Assembly (NCBI GenBank): GCA_026981865.1
Contig: JALSIA010000221.1
Location: 1-37,376 of the forward strand
DNA length: 37,376 nucleotides
Direction: 5' to 3'
Source of the DNA: Thermaceae bacterium
Lineage (GTDB): Bacteria > Deinococcota > Deinococci > Deinococcales > Marinithermaceae
Shown: piece by piece, positions 22,668 to 31,195 of the stretch
Layout: every line of letters starts with the position of its first letter
Numbering within the stretch: position 1 is the first letter of the stretch
Notes under the pieces: generated by a model
What the model was told of the DNA's origin: nothing
Databases searched by the model: none
What the model saw: only the letters and a program-made list of their open reading frames with translations
Position numbers and translations under genes: made by a program

Positions 22668-23336
22668 ATGGTCAACGAACGCGGGGTCATCGACCGGCTG
22701 CACCACACGGATGCCTGGCGCCTTTTCCGTATCCTCGCCGAGTTCGTGGACGGCTTCGAGTTGCTCTCGGGGATCGAGGTGCCGCTGGTCTCGGTCTTCG
22801 GGTCGGCGCGCTTCGGTCCCGATCACCCCTCGTACGCGCTGGGGGAGGAGCTGGGGCGCGAGCTTGCCAAGGCCGGCTTCGGGGTGGTCACCGGGGGCGG
22901 CCCCGGCATCATGGAGGCCGTCAACAAGGGGGCGTACGAAGCCGGAGGGGTGTCCGTGGGGCTGAACATCGAGTTGCCGCACGAGCAGCGTCCCAACCGC
23001 TACCAGACCCACAGCCTGCAGTTCCGCTACTTCTTCGTCCGCAAGGTGATGTTCGTACGCTATGCGGTGGGTTTCGTGGTGCTTCCGGGGGGGTTCGGAA
23101 CCCTCGACGAGCTCACCGAAGTGCTCGTCCTGCTGCAGACGGGCAAGGTGCACCCCTTCCCGCTTTTCGCCATGGACCGCGGCTACTGGCGGGGGCTCGA
23201 GGCCTGGATCCACGACACGCTCGCCGAACGTCGGGCCGTGGGCCCGCAGGATTCTGGCCTGCTGCGGCTCGCCGACCGCCCCGAAGAAGTCATCGAAGTC
23301 TTCCAAAAGGAGCTCGAAGAGCGTCGCCGTGCTTGA
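22668..23336 (+). CDS. LOG-family phosphoribohydrolase-like protein
   Basis: This 222-residue protein contains the LOG family signatures GGGPGIMEAVNKGA (about 65-78) and PGGFGTLDE (about 140-148), with the Rossmann-like start VSVFGSARF. Members hydrolyse nucleoside 5'-monophosphates to base plus ribose 5-phosphate; some were formerly called lysine decarboxylases. The true substrate in this organism is unknown. RNase HII starts inside its last codons. Confidence 0.9.
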   Translation: MVNERGVIDRLHHTDAWRLFRILAEFVDGFELLSGIEVPLVSVFGSARFGPDHPSYALGEELGRELAKAGFGVVTGGGPGIMEAVNKGAYEAGGVSVGLNIELPHEQRPNRYQTHSLQFRYFFVRKVMFVRYAVGFVVLPGGFGTLDELTEVLVLLQTGKVHPFPLFAMDRGYWRGLEAWIHDTLAERRAVGPQDSGLLRLADRPEEVIEVFQKELEERRRA

Positions 23337-23922
23337 GCAGGAGTTCTGGCGCCAGGGCCTGAGGGTCGCCGGGGTCGACGAAGCCGGCCGCGGGGCGCTC
23401 GCGGGACCCCTGGTGGCGGCCGCGGTGGTGCTTGCTCCGGGCCGCCACCCCTACCGCGATTCGAAGCGGCTGACGCCGCGGCGCCGCGAGCAGCTGCTCG
23501 AGCACCTGCGGCGCCAAGCGCTGGCCTGGGGGGTGGGCGCCTGCAGCGCGGCCGAGGTGGACCGGCTCGGGGTGCTGCGCGCCACCCACTGCGCCGCCCA
23601 GCGGGCGCTGGACCGTCTGCGCGTCCCACCCCAGGCGCTCGTCACCGACTTCCTCTTCCTGGAAACCGAGCTTCCGCTGCTGGCCCCCGCCCGCGCCGAG
23701 GCGCAAAGCCCCAGCGTGGCGGCCGCCTCGATCCTCGCCAAGGTGGTGCGCGACCGAATCATGGTCGGCCTGCACCGCCGCTACCCCGGCTACGGCTTCG
23801 CGCGGCACAAGGGCTACGGCACCCCCGAACACCTTGCCTGTCTGGCGCGGCTGGGCCCTTGCCCCCAGCACCGCCGCCGCTTCGCCCCGGTCGCCCAGGC
23901 GGGTTTGTGGGATCCGCCTTAA
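23329..23922 (+). CDS. rnhB: Ribonuclease HII
   Basis: This 197-residue protein removes ribonucleotides and RNA primers from RNA-DNA hybrids. The catalytic carboxylates are visible: Asp17-Glu18 in GVDEAGRG, Asp107 in VTDFLF, and Asp142 in AKVVRDRIM. C-terminal GYGFARHKGYGTPEH is the family's substrate-binding segment. GTG 23329 is chosen because it overlaps the LOG stop by 8 bp and leaves a normal-length N-terminus. The pair is probably co-translated. Confidence 0.95.
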   Translation: MLEQEFWRQGLRVAGVDEAGRGALAGPLVAAAVVLAPGRHPYRDSKRLTPRRREQLLEHLRRQALAWGVGACSAAEVDRLGVLRATHCAAQRALDRLRVPPQALVTDFLFLETELPLLAPARAEAQSPSVAAASILAKVVRDRIMVGLHRRYPGYGFARHKGYGTPEHLACLARLGPCPQHRRRFAPVAQAGLWDPP

Positions 23923-23987
23923 AACGCCTTAATCTTCCCGCCCGCGGCTTTCATCCGCAGCGGCTAGACTGGGACTGGGGAGGTGCC

Positions 23988-24494
23988 ATGAAAAGGATGT
24001 TCTTGCTCTTGGGGCTCGGCGCCCTGCTGTCCGCGTGTACGATCACCCTCCGGCCCGGAGACGTCCAGGTGGGGGTCTCCGTCGAGTTCGGCCTGGCCGA
24101 CGTGATCGCACGTTTTGAACCCGACCGCGGCCAGGGCGCCACCTACCGCGTCGGGGAGGAGGTGCAGTTCGTGGTCACGCTGCGCCGGCCCGGTTACGTC
24201 AGCCTCGTGGCCATCGATCCCGACGGCCGCACGTACGAGTTCGAGCACGGCGTCTACCTGCCCGCGGGCACCCACGTGCTGCCCCTGCCCAGCATGCGGC
24301 GCCGCTACGTCGTGGACTACCCCACCGGGAAGCAGCGGGTACGGGCGATCTACACCGACACCCGCCCGGGAAGCGTCTACTTCCGCGGCGTGTACAGCAG
24401 CGACGGGTTCAACGACCGCCTGCGGCTGTACTTCAAACAGAGCTACGCCCAGGTGCGCGACGTGAAGGAAACCTATTTCTACATTGCATACTAA
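23988..24494 (+). CDS. DUF4384-like lipoprotein
   Basis: This 168-residue lipoprotein starts at ATG 23988 after GGGGAGGTG. The signal peptide ends GALLSAC. The following domain, with YRVGEEVQFVVTLRRPGYVSL and AIDPDGRTYEF, matches the DUF4384 beta domain common in Deinococcota envelope proteins. Later segments (VRAIYTDTRPGSVYF) are beta-rich. No enzymatic motif is present. It likely sits on the outer envelope. Family assignment is from motif memory. Confidence 0.75.
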   Translation: MKRMFLLLGLGALLSACTITLRPGDVQVGVSVEFGLADVIARFEPDRGQGATYRVGEEVQFVVTLRRPGYVSLVAIDPDGRTYEFEHGVYLPAGTHVLPLPSMRRRYVVDYPTGKQRVRAIYTDTRPGSVYFRGVYSSDGFNDRLRLYFKQSYAQVRDVKETYFYIAY

Positions 24495-24521
24495 TTCTTT
24501 CCGACGCCGTCGCAGCCGGCC

Positions 24522-24551
24522 TTGCGCAGGTTTCGGCTGTGACCGTATAAT
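24522..24551 (+). promoter_or_regulatory. Promoter TTGCGC-N18-TATAAT of the TRAP binding protein
   Basis: TTGCGC (24522-24527) and a consensus TATAAT (24546-24551) are 18 nt apart. The predicted leader of about 33 nt contains AAGGAGG (24577-24583), ideally spaced before ATG 24591. Confidence 0.7.
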
Positions 24552-24590
24552 CGAGCCGTAACAACGCAGTACCTAAAAGGAGGGCATGGA

Positions 24591-25670
24591 ATGAAACGTC
24601 GTGATTTTATGAAGAAGGCAGCGGCCGGTGTCGCTGCGAGCACCGTCTTCGGTCCGGTCTTCGCCCAGACCAAGAAGAAGATCCGCTGGCGCATGGCCAC
24701 CAGCTGGCCCAAGGCGCTGGACACCATTTACGGCGGCGCGGAAACGATCGCCGACCGCGTGCGCGCGATGACCGACGGCAACTTCGACATCCGCGTTTAC
24801 GCAGGCGGCGAGATCGTGCACGGCCTCAAGGTCGTGGACGCCGTTCAGCAGGGCACCGTGCAGGCGGGCCACACCGCCGGGTACTACTACATCGGCAAGC
24901 ACCCGGCCTTCGCCTTCGCGACGGCGCTGCCCTTCGGCCTCAACTTCCGTCAGCAGAACGCCTGGCTCTACGACGGCAACGGGAACAAGCTGCTGAACGA
25001 GCTCTTTGCCGACTTCAACATGATCGGCTTCCCCGCCGGCAACACCGGCGTGCAGATGGGCGGTTGGTTCCGTAAGGAGATCAACAGCGTCGCCGACCTC
25101 AAGGGCCTCAAGATGCGCATCCCCGGCTTGGGCGGCAAGGTGATGGCGCGCCTGGGCGTGACCGTGCAGGTGCTCGCGGGCGGCGAGATCTACCCGGCGC
25201 TCGAGCGCGGCGCCATCGACGCCACCGAGTGGGTCGGCCCCTACGACGACGAAAAGCAGGGCTTCTACAAGGTCGCCAAGTACTACTACTACCCCGGGTG
25301 GTGGGAACCGGGCCCCACGCTGCACACCTTCGTCAACCTCAAGGCCTGGAACGACCTGCCGAAGGAGTACCAGCAGATCTACATGACCGCGGCCGCCGAG
25401 GCCAACCAGCAGATGATGGTCGACTACGACTTCAAGAACCCGCCGGCCTTCAAGCGGCTGCTGGCCAAGGGCGTGAAGCTGCGCCGCTTCTCCAACGAGA
25501 TCATGGACGCGGCCCGCAAGGAGGCCTTCGCCCTCTTCGACGAGCTGGCCGCCTCCGACAAGTTCTACGAGAAGGTCTACACCGACTGGAAGGCCTTCCG
25601 CGAGGACATCTACCGCTGGTACGGCACCGCCGAGTCCGCCTACCTGCAGTACGTCGCTTCGCGCTCCTAA
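24591..25670 (+). CDS. dctP: TRAP transporter substrate-binding protein (DctP family)
   Basis: This 359-residue exported protein has a twin-arginine-type signal (MKRRDFMKKAAAGVAAS). The mature DctP fold shows GGAETIADRV, LKGLKMRIPGLGGKV (the conserved Arg-containing anion-binding region) and YPALERGAIDATEW. It resembles the TakP/calcium-lactate binding subgroup, which includes a Thermus protein. The ligand is probably an organic acid. The membrane subunits lie on the opposite strand immediately downstream. Confidence 0.92.
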   Translation: MKRRDFMKKAAAGVAASTVFGPVFAQTKKKIRWRMATSWPKALDTIYGGAETIADRVRAMTDGNFDIRVYAGGEIVHGLKVVDAVQQGTVQAGHTAGYYYIGKHPAFAFATALPFGLNFRQQNAWLYDGNGNKLLNELFADFNMIGFPAGNTGVQMGGWFRKEINSVADLKGLKMRIPGLGGKVMARLGVTVQVLAGGEIYPALERGAIDATEWVGPYDDEKQGFYKVAKYYYYPGWWEPGPTLHTFVNLKAWNDLPKEYQQIYMTAAAEANQQMMVDYDFKNPPAFKRLLAKGVKLRRFSNEIMDAARKEAFALFDELAASDKFYEKVYTDWKAFREDIYRWYGTAESAYLQYVASRS

Positions 25671-25694
25671 AACCGGCGTCGCGCGAATTACGAG

Positions 25695-25725
25695 CGCACC
25701 CCCGGCCGCGGCCGGGGGTGCGTTT
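25695..25725. terminator. Terminator between convergent TRAP genes
   Basis: A perfect 13-bp stem (25695-25707 with 25710-25722) is followed by TTT on the plus strand. It separates the binding-protein gene from the convergent dctM stop and can serve both. Confidence 0.8.
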
Positions 25726-25758
25726 GATCGTGTGGGTCGGTGGGCCCAGACAACAGCC

Positions 25759-27131
<1,373 letters not shown>

Positions 27132-27135
<4 letters not shown>

Positions 27136-27692
27136 AGCGAGGGCTCCTCTTCGCTTCCGCTGGCGAGTGCGACCCGGTGACCGGTGAGCAGGGCAATGCG
27201 CTTGATCAGCTCGCTGAGGCCCTGCAGGAAGAGCAACACGAAAGCGACGATCAGCGCCGCCTTGATGGGGTAGCGCGGCAGCCCGCCGGGGTCGGGCGAC
27301 ATCTCGTGGATCTTCCAGGACTCGAAGACGATCGGCCCTGCGGTCCAGAGCACCACCGCGGTGAAAGGCAGCAGAAAGAGCACGGTGCCAAAGACGTCGA
27401 CCCAGGCCTTACCGCGATCCGACAGGCGGGAATAGATAATGTCCACGCGGACGTGCGCGTTGTGCTTGAGGGTGTAGGCCGCGCCCCACATGAAGACGAG
27501 CGCGAACATGTACCATTGCAGCTCGATGTAGGTGTTCGAGCTCAGGTCCACGCCGATGGTCTGCGAAAGCTTTCGCGTGACCGCGTTGTACACGCCGATG
27601 ACGACCATCAGGAGCGTCAGCCAGGACACCAAGCGGCCCACGGCCTCGTTGAGGGCGTCGATAAGGCGGGAAAAGCTTAATAGGAAATCCAC
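27132..27692 (-). CDS. dctQ: TRAP transporter small permease (DctQ)
   Basis: This 186-residue protein has four predicted helices, with the family segments LVSWLTLLMVVIGVYN and YMFALVFMWGAAYTLKHNAHVRVD. It begins at GTG 27692 after GGAAGGAGG with 7-nt spacing. It is 60 nt downstream of the MFS gene on the same strand and may be read from that transcript. Confidence 0.92.
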
Positions 27693-27752
27693 TCGGGGCC
27701 TCCTTCCTCGCCAGCCCCCTAATGCTACCCGGGGTGTGCATGGATATTCAAC

Positions 27753-28982
27753 CTAACGAACGCTGCGCACCTGACGAACCAGCACGGTCCCCAGCACGAA
27801 CCCCGCCGCGGCCAGCAAGAACAGCGCAGTGTACCCGGAACCCGGCTGCGAACGGTTGAGCAGGTCCACCATGCCGCCCAGGGAGCCGGCCAGGATCTGG
27901 GGGAGGACGATCGAGGTCTGCCAGATCCCCATGTCGGTGGCGTGCGCCTCGGGTGCCCCCAGCACGTCGGTGGCCAGAGCCCAGTCCACGGCGGTGTAGG
28001 CGCCGTAGCCGAGGCCGAAGAGCAGGGCCACGAAGACGAGCACGTCGTAGCGCGGGACCAGCAGCAGGGGAAGGATCACGAAGGCCATCACCCCGCCCGC
28101 GAGGTAGATGGGCCGCTTGCGGCCCACCCGGTCGGACCAGCGGCCCGCGGGCACCGAGCTGAGCGCCGCCCCGGCGGAGATGACCAAGCCCAAGAGCGCC
28201 ACCGCCTGGAAGGCCTGGGTCGCGACGCTCTTGCCCCAGAGCGTGAAGACGCGCACCACGTCGGCCAGGTAGTACTGCAGGTAGGTCTGCACCACGTACT
28301 GGCCGAACATCACCAGGAAGCGCGTGCCCCAGACCCAGCGGAAGTCGGGGTTCTTCCAGGGCGCCAGCATGCTTTCCACGAAGCCCTCACGCCGGCCGGG
28401 AACCCCCCGCGCTTCGCGGATGACCAGCAAGGTCCAGGCTGCGGCGACGAGGTTAAGCCCGGCGGTGATCCAGAAGAGCAGGGGCAGGTGGGCGACGGTA
28501 AAGCCCACCACTCCGGCGGCGATCTGCGCCGACACCTGCAGCGCCCCCATCCAGCCCGAGGCGGTGCCGCGGTGCTCGCGGGGCACCAGGTCGGGGATCA
28601 GCGCCGAGTACGGCCCGGTGGCCAGGTCGTCGGCCAGCTGCAGAACGATATAGGCAGCGAAGAGGCTCCAGTAGCTGGGGGCGTAGGCCATCCAGACGAG
28701 CCCCACGGCGGTGAGCAGCGCCCCCGCGCCCAGGTAAGGCATGCGGCGGCCCCAGCGGGAGGGGAAGCGGTCGGACAGGAAACCGAAGACCGGCGGCCCC
28801 ACGAAGGCCATGACCGCGCCCACGGCGAACAGCCAGCCCAGCCGCGTGGCCTTCTCGGCCGGATCGACCAGCTCGGCCACCCGCGCCGGCAGCAGCACGA
28901 GCAGCACCAGGAACCACTTGAAGCTGGTGGCGAACCAGTACGCCGAAAGGCTCAGGTACCACGGGGTCGTATGGGGCCTCAT
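27753..28982 (-). CDS. MFS transporter
   Basis: This 409-residue protein has about 12 transmembrane helices. The MFS loop motif is GFLSDRFPSRWGRRMPYLG after helix 2, and a second copy GRWSDRVGRKRPIYL begins the C-terminal half. The sequence resembles the GPH/SLC45-like group that moves sugars or glycosides with protons. The substrate is not determined. The ATG at 28982 is 7 nt after TATACT with no Shine-Dalgarno sequence. Confidence 0.9.
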   Translation of the reverse strand: MRPHTTPWYLSLSAYWFATSFKWFLVLLVLLPARVAELVDPAEKATRLGWLFAVGAVMAFVGPPVFGFLSDRFPSRWGRRMPYLGAGALLTAVGLVWMAYAPSYWSLFAAYIVLQLADDLATGPYSALIPDLVPREHRGTASGWMGALQVSAQIAAGVVGFTVAHLPLLFWITAGLNLVAAAWTLLVIREARGVPGRREGFVESMLAPWKNPDFRWVWGTRFLVMFGQYVVQTYLQYYLADVVRVFTLWGKSVATQAFQAVALLGLVISAGAALSSVPAGRWSDRVGRKRPIYLAGGVMAFVILPLLLVPRYDVLVFVALLFGLGYGAYTAVDWALATDVLGAPEAHATDMGIWQTSIVLPQILAGSLGGMVDLLNRSQPGSGYTALFLLAAAGFVLGTVLVRQVRSVR

Positions 28983-28995
28983 TGGACCCAGTATA
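28983..28995 (-). promoter_or_regulatory. Leaderless-type promoter of the MFS gene, TATACT 7 nt before ATG
   Basis: On the minus strand TATACT (28990-28995) is followed by GGGTCCA and the ATG. No ribosome binding site intervenes. Confidence 0.55.
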
Positions 28996-29012
28996 GCGTC
29001 TGTGCCAGGGCG

Positions 29013-29882
29013 CTAAAGGTGGGCGGCTTCCGGAACGACGAGGAGCGGCAGGTCGGCCTTGTACAGCAGACCGACCACGCTGCGGCCCAGGCGGGTCCAG
29101 TGGCTGCTCTTGGCCTTGGAGCCAAGCACCAGCAGGTCCACGCGGTGTTCGTGCGAGAGCTCGAGCAGCCCCTCGATCTCCTCGCCACGGGCGACGACGA
29201 GCGGCCCTTCGTACCCCAGCGCCTCGCGCAGCGCCGCCTCGGCGCGGCGGTCGAGGTCGGCGGCCTCGAGCGCCTCGGGCGGCAGGTACTGGGGCACGCA
29301 GCAGCTATGCGGCCCCACGCTGACGAGGTGAAAGGCCACCAGCTCGCCGCCCGCCCCCTCGGCGAGCCGCGACGCGACACGGAGCGCCGCCAGCGAGGCG
29401 CTGGAATCGTCGACGGCTACGCCCAAGCGGCCCAGGCGCTGGAGCGGACGGTCGGGCCGCACCGAGAGCACGGGCACCTCGCCGCGGTGCATCAGGTAAC
29501 GCGAGACGCCACCGCGGGCCACCCGCTCGAGGGGCGTGCTCCCCTCGGAGGCCAGCACCGCCAACGCCTGTCGGCGCGCCTCCGCGGCCACCTCCTGGGT
29601 GGGGTTGCCGTGCGGCAGCTTTAGTTCGGCCCCTTCGGGGGCAAGGCGCTCGAGCTTCTTCCGCGCCAGCCGACCCAGGGACGCGCTGGCCCGCTCGAAG
29701 AGCGGTTCCAGCTCCGGCTCCCACACCTCGGCGAAGCGCCGCGGCGCCGAGCGCAGGTAGCCGTCGGCCACCACGTGCATGGCCACGAGCGGGCGCCCCA
29801 GCGCCCGCGCCAGCACCTCCGCGCTTGCGAGCACCGCTTCCGAACCCGAGCCCAGGTCCACGGCTGCGAGAACTCCGCTCAT
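29013..29882 (-). CDS. Tandem universal stress protein (UspA family)
   Basis: This 289-residue protein contains two Usp domains in series (about 1-145 and 147-289). Each starts with a short strand before an acidic loop (VLAAVDLGSGSEAV; LGVAVDDSSASLAAL). The second ends LLVLGSKAKSSHWTRLGRS, the region corresponding to the ATP-binding GxxGxnGS motif, and continues to PLLVVPE. The first domain lacks an obvious glycine-rich motif, so only the second may bind nucleotide. The start is supported by AGGAGG upstream of ATG 29882. It is divergent from folP. Confidence 0.9.
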   Translation of the reverse strand: MSGVLAAVDLGSGSEAVLASAEVLARALGRPLVAMHVVADGYLRSAPRRFAEVWEPELEPLFERASASLGRLARKKLERLAPEGAELKLPHGNPTQEVAAEARRQALAVLASEGSTPLERVARGGVSRYLMHRGEVPVLSVRPDRPLQRLGRLGVAVDDSSASLAALRVASRLAEGAGGELVAFHLVSVGPHSCCVPQYLPPEALEAADLDRRAEAALREALGYEGPLVVARGEEIEGLLELSHEHRVDLLVLGSKAKSSHWTRLGRSVVGLLYKADLPLLVVPEAAHL

Positions 29883-29943
29883 CAGGGCCTCCTTTCTTCC
29901 TGCCCCCAGCCTAGCGCAGGCGGCCGGGGACCGGTGCCCCGCG

Positions 29944-29955
29944 TATAATGCCGGG
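29944..29955 (+). promoter_or_regulatory. Leaderless-type promoter of folP, TATAAT 6 nt before GTG
   Basis: A consensus TATAAT (29944-29949) lies 6 nt before GTG 29956. This placement decides the GTG start over the in-frame upstream ATG at 29779, which would lie inside the divergent Usp gene. Confidence 0.6.
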
Positions 29956-30777
29956 GTGAAACTGCAACTCCGCGGCCGCACCCTCGACCTCAGCCGCCCC
30001 CGGCTGATGGGGATCCTCAACGTCACCCCGGACTCCTTCTCCGACGGCGGACGCTACCTGGACGTGGAAGCCGCGCTCGCCCGGGCCCGAACCCTGAAGG
30101 CCCAAGGGGCCGACCTGATCGACCTCGGCGGCGAGTCCACCCGCCCCGGCGCGGCGCCGGTGAGCGCGAGCGAGGAGAAGCGGCGGGTGCTGCCGGTGCT
30201 CGAGGCCGTCCTCGAACTGGGCCTGCCCATCAGCATCGACACCCGCAAGCCCGAGGTGGCCGCCGAGGCGCTGTCGCTGGGGGCGCACCTGCTCAACGAC
30301 GTGGGGGGGTTGCGCGACGGCCGCATGGTGCGGCTCGCCGCCGAGCACCAAACGCCGGTGGTGATCCTGCACAGCCCCGTGAACGACCCCCAGACGATGA
30401 TGCAGCACGCCCGCTACACCGACGTGGTGCGCGAGGTCGCGGGCTTCCTGCGGCACCAGGCCGAAAACGCCCTCGCGGCCGGGGTGCCCGCGGTGGTGCT
30501 CGACCCCGGCTTCGGCTTCGGGAAGCGGCTCGAGCACAACCTCGAGCTGCTCAGGAGGTTGGACGAGCTCGTCGCCCTGGGGCACCCGCTGCTCGCGGGC
30601 CTTAGCCGCAAGCGCACGATCGGCGAGCTCACCGGGGTGGAAGCGCCCGAGCGCCGTGTTTGCGGCAGCGTGGCCGCCCACCTGGCGGCGGCACGTCGGG
30701 GGGCCCGGATTCTGCGGGTGCACGACGTGGCCGCCCATGCCGAGGCGCTGGCGGTCTGGAACGCAGTGGAGGGCTAG
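29956..30777 (+). CDS. folP: Dihydropteroate synthase
   Basis: This 273-residue TIM-barrel enzyme condenses the pterin pyrophosphate with p-aminobenzoate. Signature motifs are MGILNVTPDSFSDGG (about 17-31), DLGGESTRPGA (about 56-66), SIDTRKPEVA, and LDPGFGFGK near residue 180, with the C-terminal AGLSRKR segment. Length is normal. It starts with GTG 29956 from a leaderless-type promoter and abuts folB with no gap. Confidence 0.97.
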   Translation: MKLQLRGRTLDLSRPRLMGILNVTPDSFSDGGRYLDVEAALARARTLKAQGADLIDLGGESTRPGAAPVSASEEKRRVLPVLEAVLELGLPISIDTRKPEVAAEALSLGAHLLNDVGGLRDGRMVRLAAEHQTPVVILHSPVNDPQTMMQHARYTDVVREVAGFLRHQAENALAAGVPAVVLDPGFGFGKRLEHNLELLRRLDELVALGHPLLAGLSRKRTIGELTGVEAPERRVCGSVAAHLAAARRGARILRVHDVAAHAEALAVWNAVEG

Positions 30778-31143
30778 ATGGGCAAGATCGCGCTGGTGGG
30801 GCTCGAGTTCTACGGGCGGCACGGCGTCAAACCCGAAGAAGGAGCGCTGGGCGCGCGCTTCATCGTCGACGTCGAGCTGGAGATCGCCTACGAGGGCCGG
30901 GGCGACCGGCTGGCGGCTACCGTGGACTACGCCGAGGTCCACCGGCTGGTGGCCGAAGTGGTCACGGGCGAGCGTTTCTACCTGATCGAGGCGCTCGCCG
31001 ACACGCTGGCCGAGCGTCTGCTGCGCGCCTTCCCCAAGGTGGAGGCGCTGGTCGTGCGGGTGCACAAGCCCCACGCGCCGCTGCCGGGGGTCTTCCGCGA
31101 CGTCTACGCCGAGGTGGCGAAGAAACGCCCTGCGGGCGAATGA
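30778..31143 (+). CDS. folB: Dihydroneopterin aldolase
   Basis: This 121-residue protein makes 6-hydroxymethyl-dihydropterin from dihydroneopterin. Family motifs are LEFYGRHGVKPEE at the N-terminus, TVDYAEVHRLV in the middle, and a conserved C-terminal VRVHKPHAPLPG. The ATG follows the folP stop directly, so the two are one operon. Confidence 0.95.
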   Translation: MGKIALVGLEFYGRHGVKPEEGALGARFIVDVELEIAYEGRGDRLAATVDYAEVHRLVAEVVTGERFYLIEALADTLAERLLRAFPKVEALVVRVHKPHAPLPGVFRDVYAEVAKKRPAGE

Positions 31144-31148
31144 CCCTA

Positions 31149-31154
31149 TATAAT
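31149..31154 (+). promoter_or_regulatory. TATAAT box after folB
   Basis: A consensus -10 lies 5 nt after the folB stop, 42 nt before the ATPase ATG, with GGAGGTG (31183-31189) in the leader. No convincing -35 was found in the folB 3' end. It suggests the ATPase has its own promoter. Confidence 0.45.
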
Positions 31155-31195
31155 AAAACTTGAGCGCAGTACCCTAAGGGCTGGAGGTGTCGTTT

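Noticed and set aside
27942-29624. Long frame opposite the MFS and Usp genes
   Set aside because: Compositional shadow of GC-rich genes that have clear family motifs on the minus strand.
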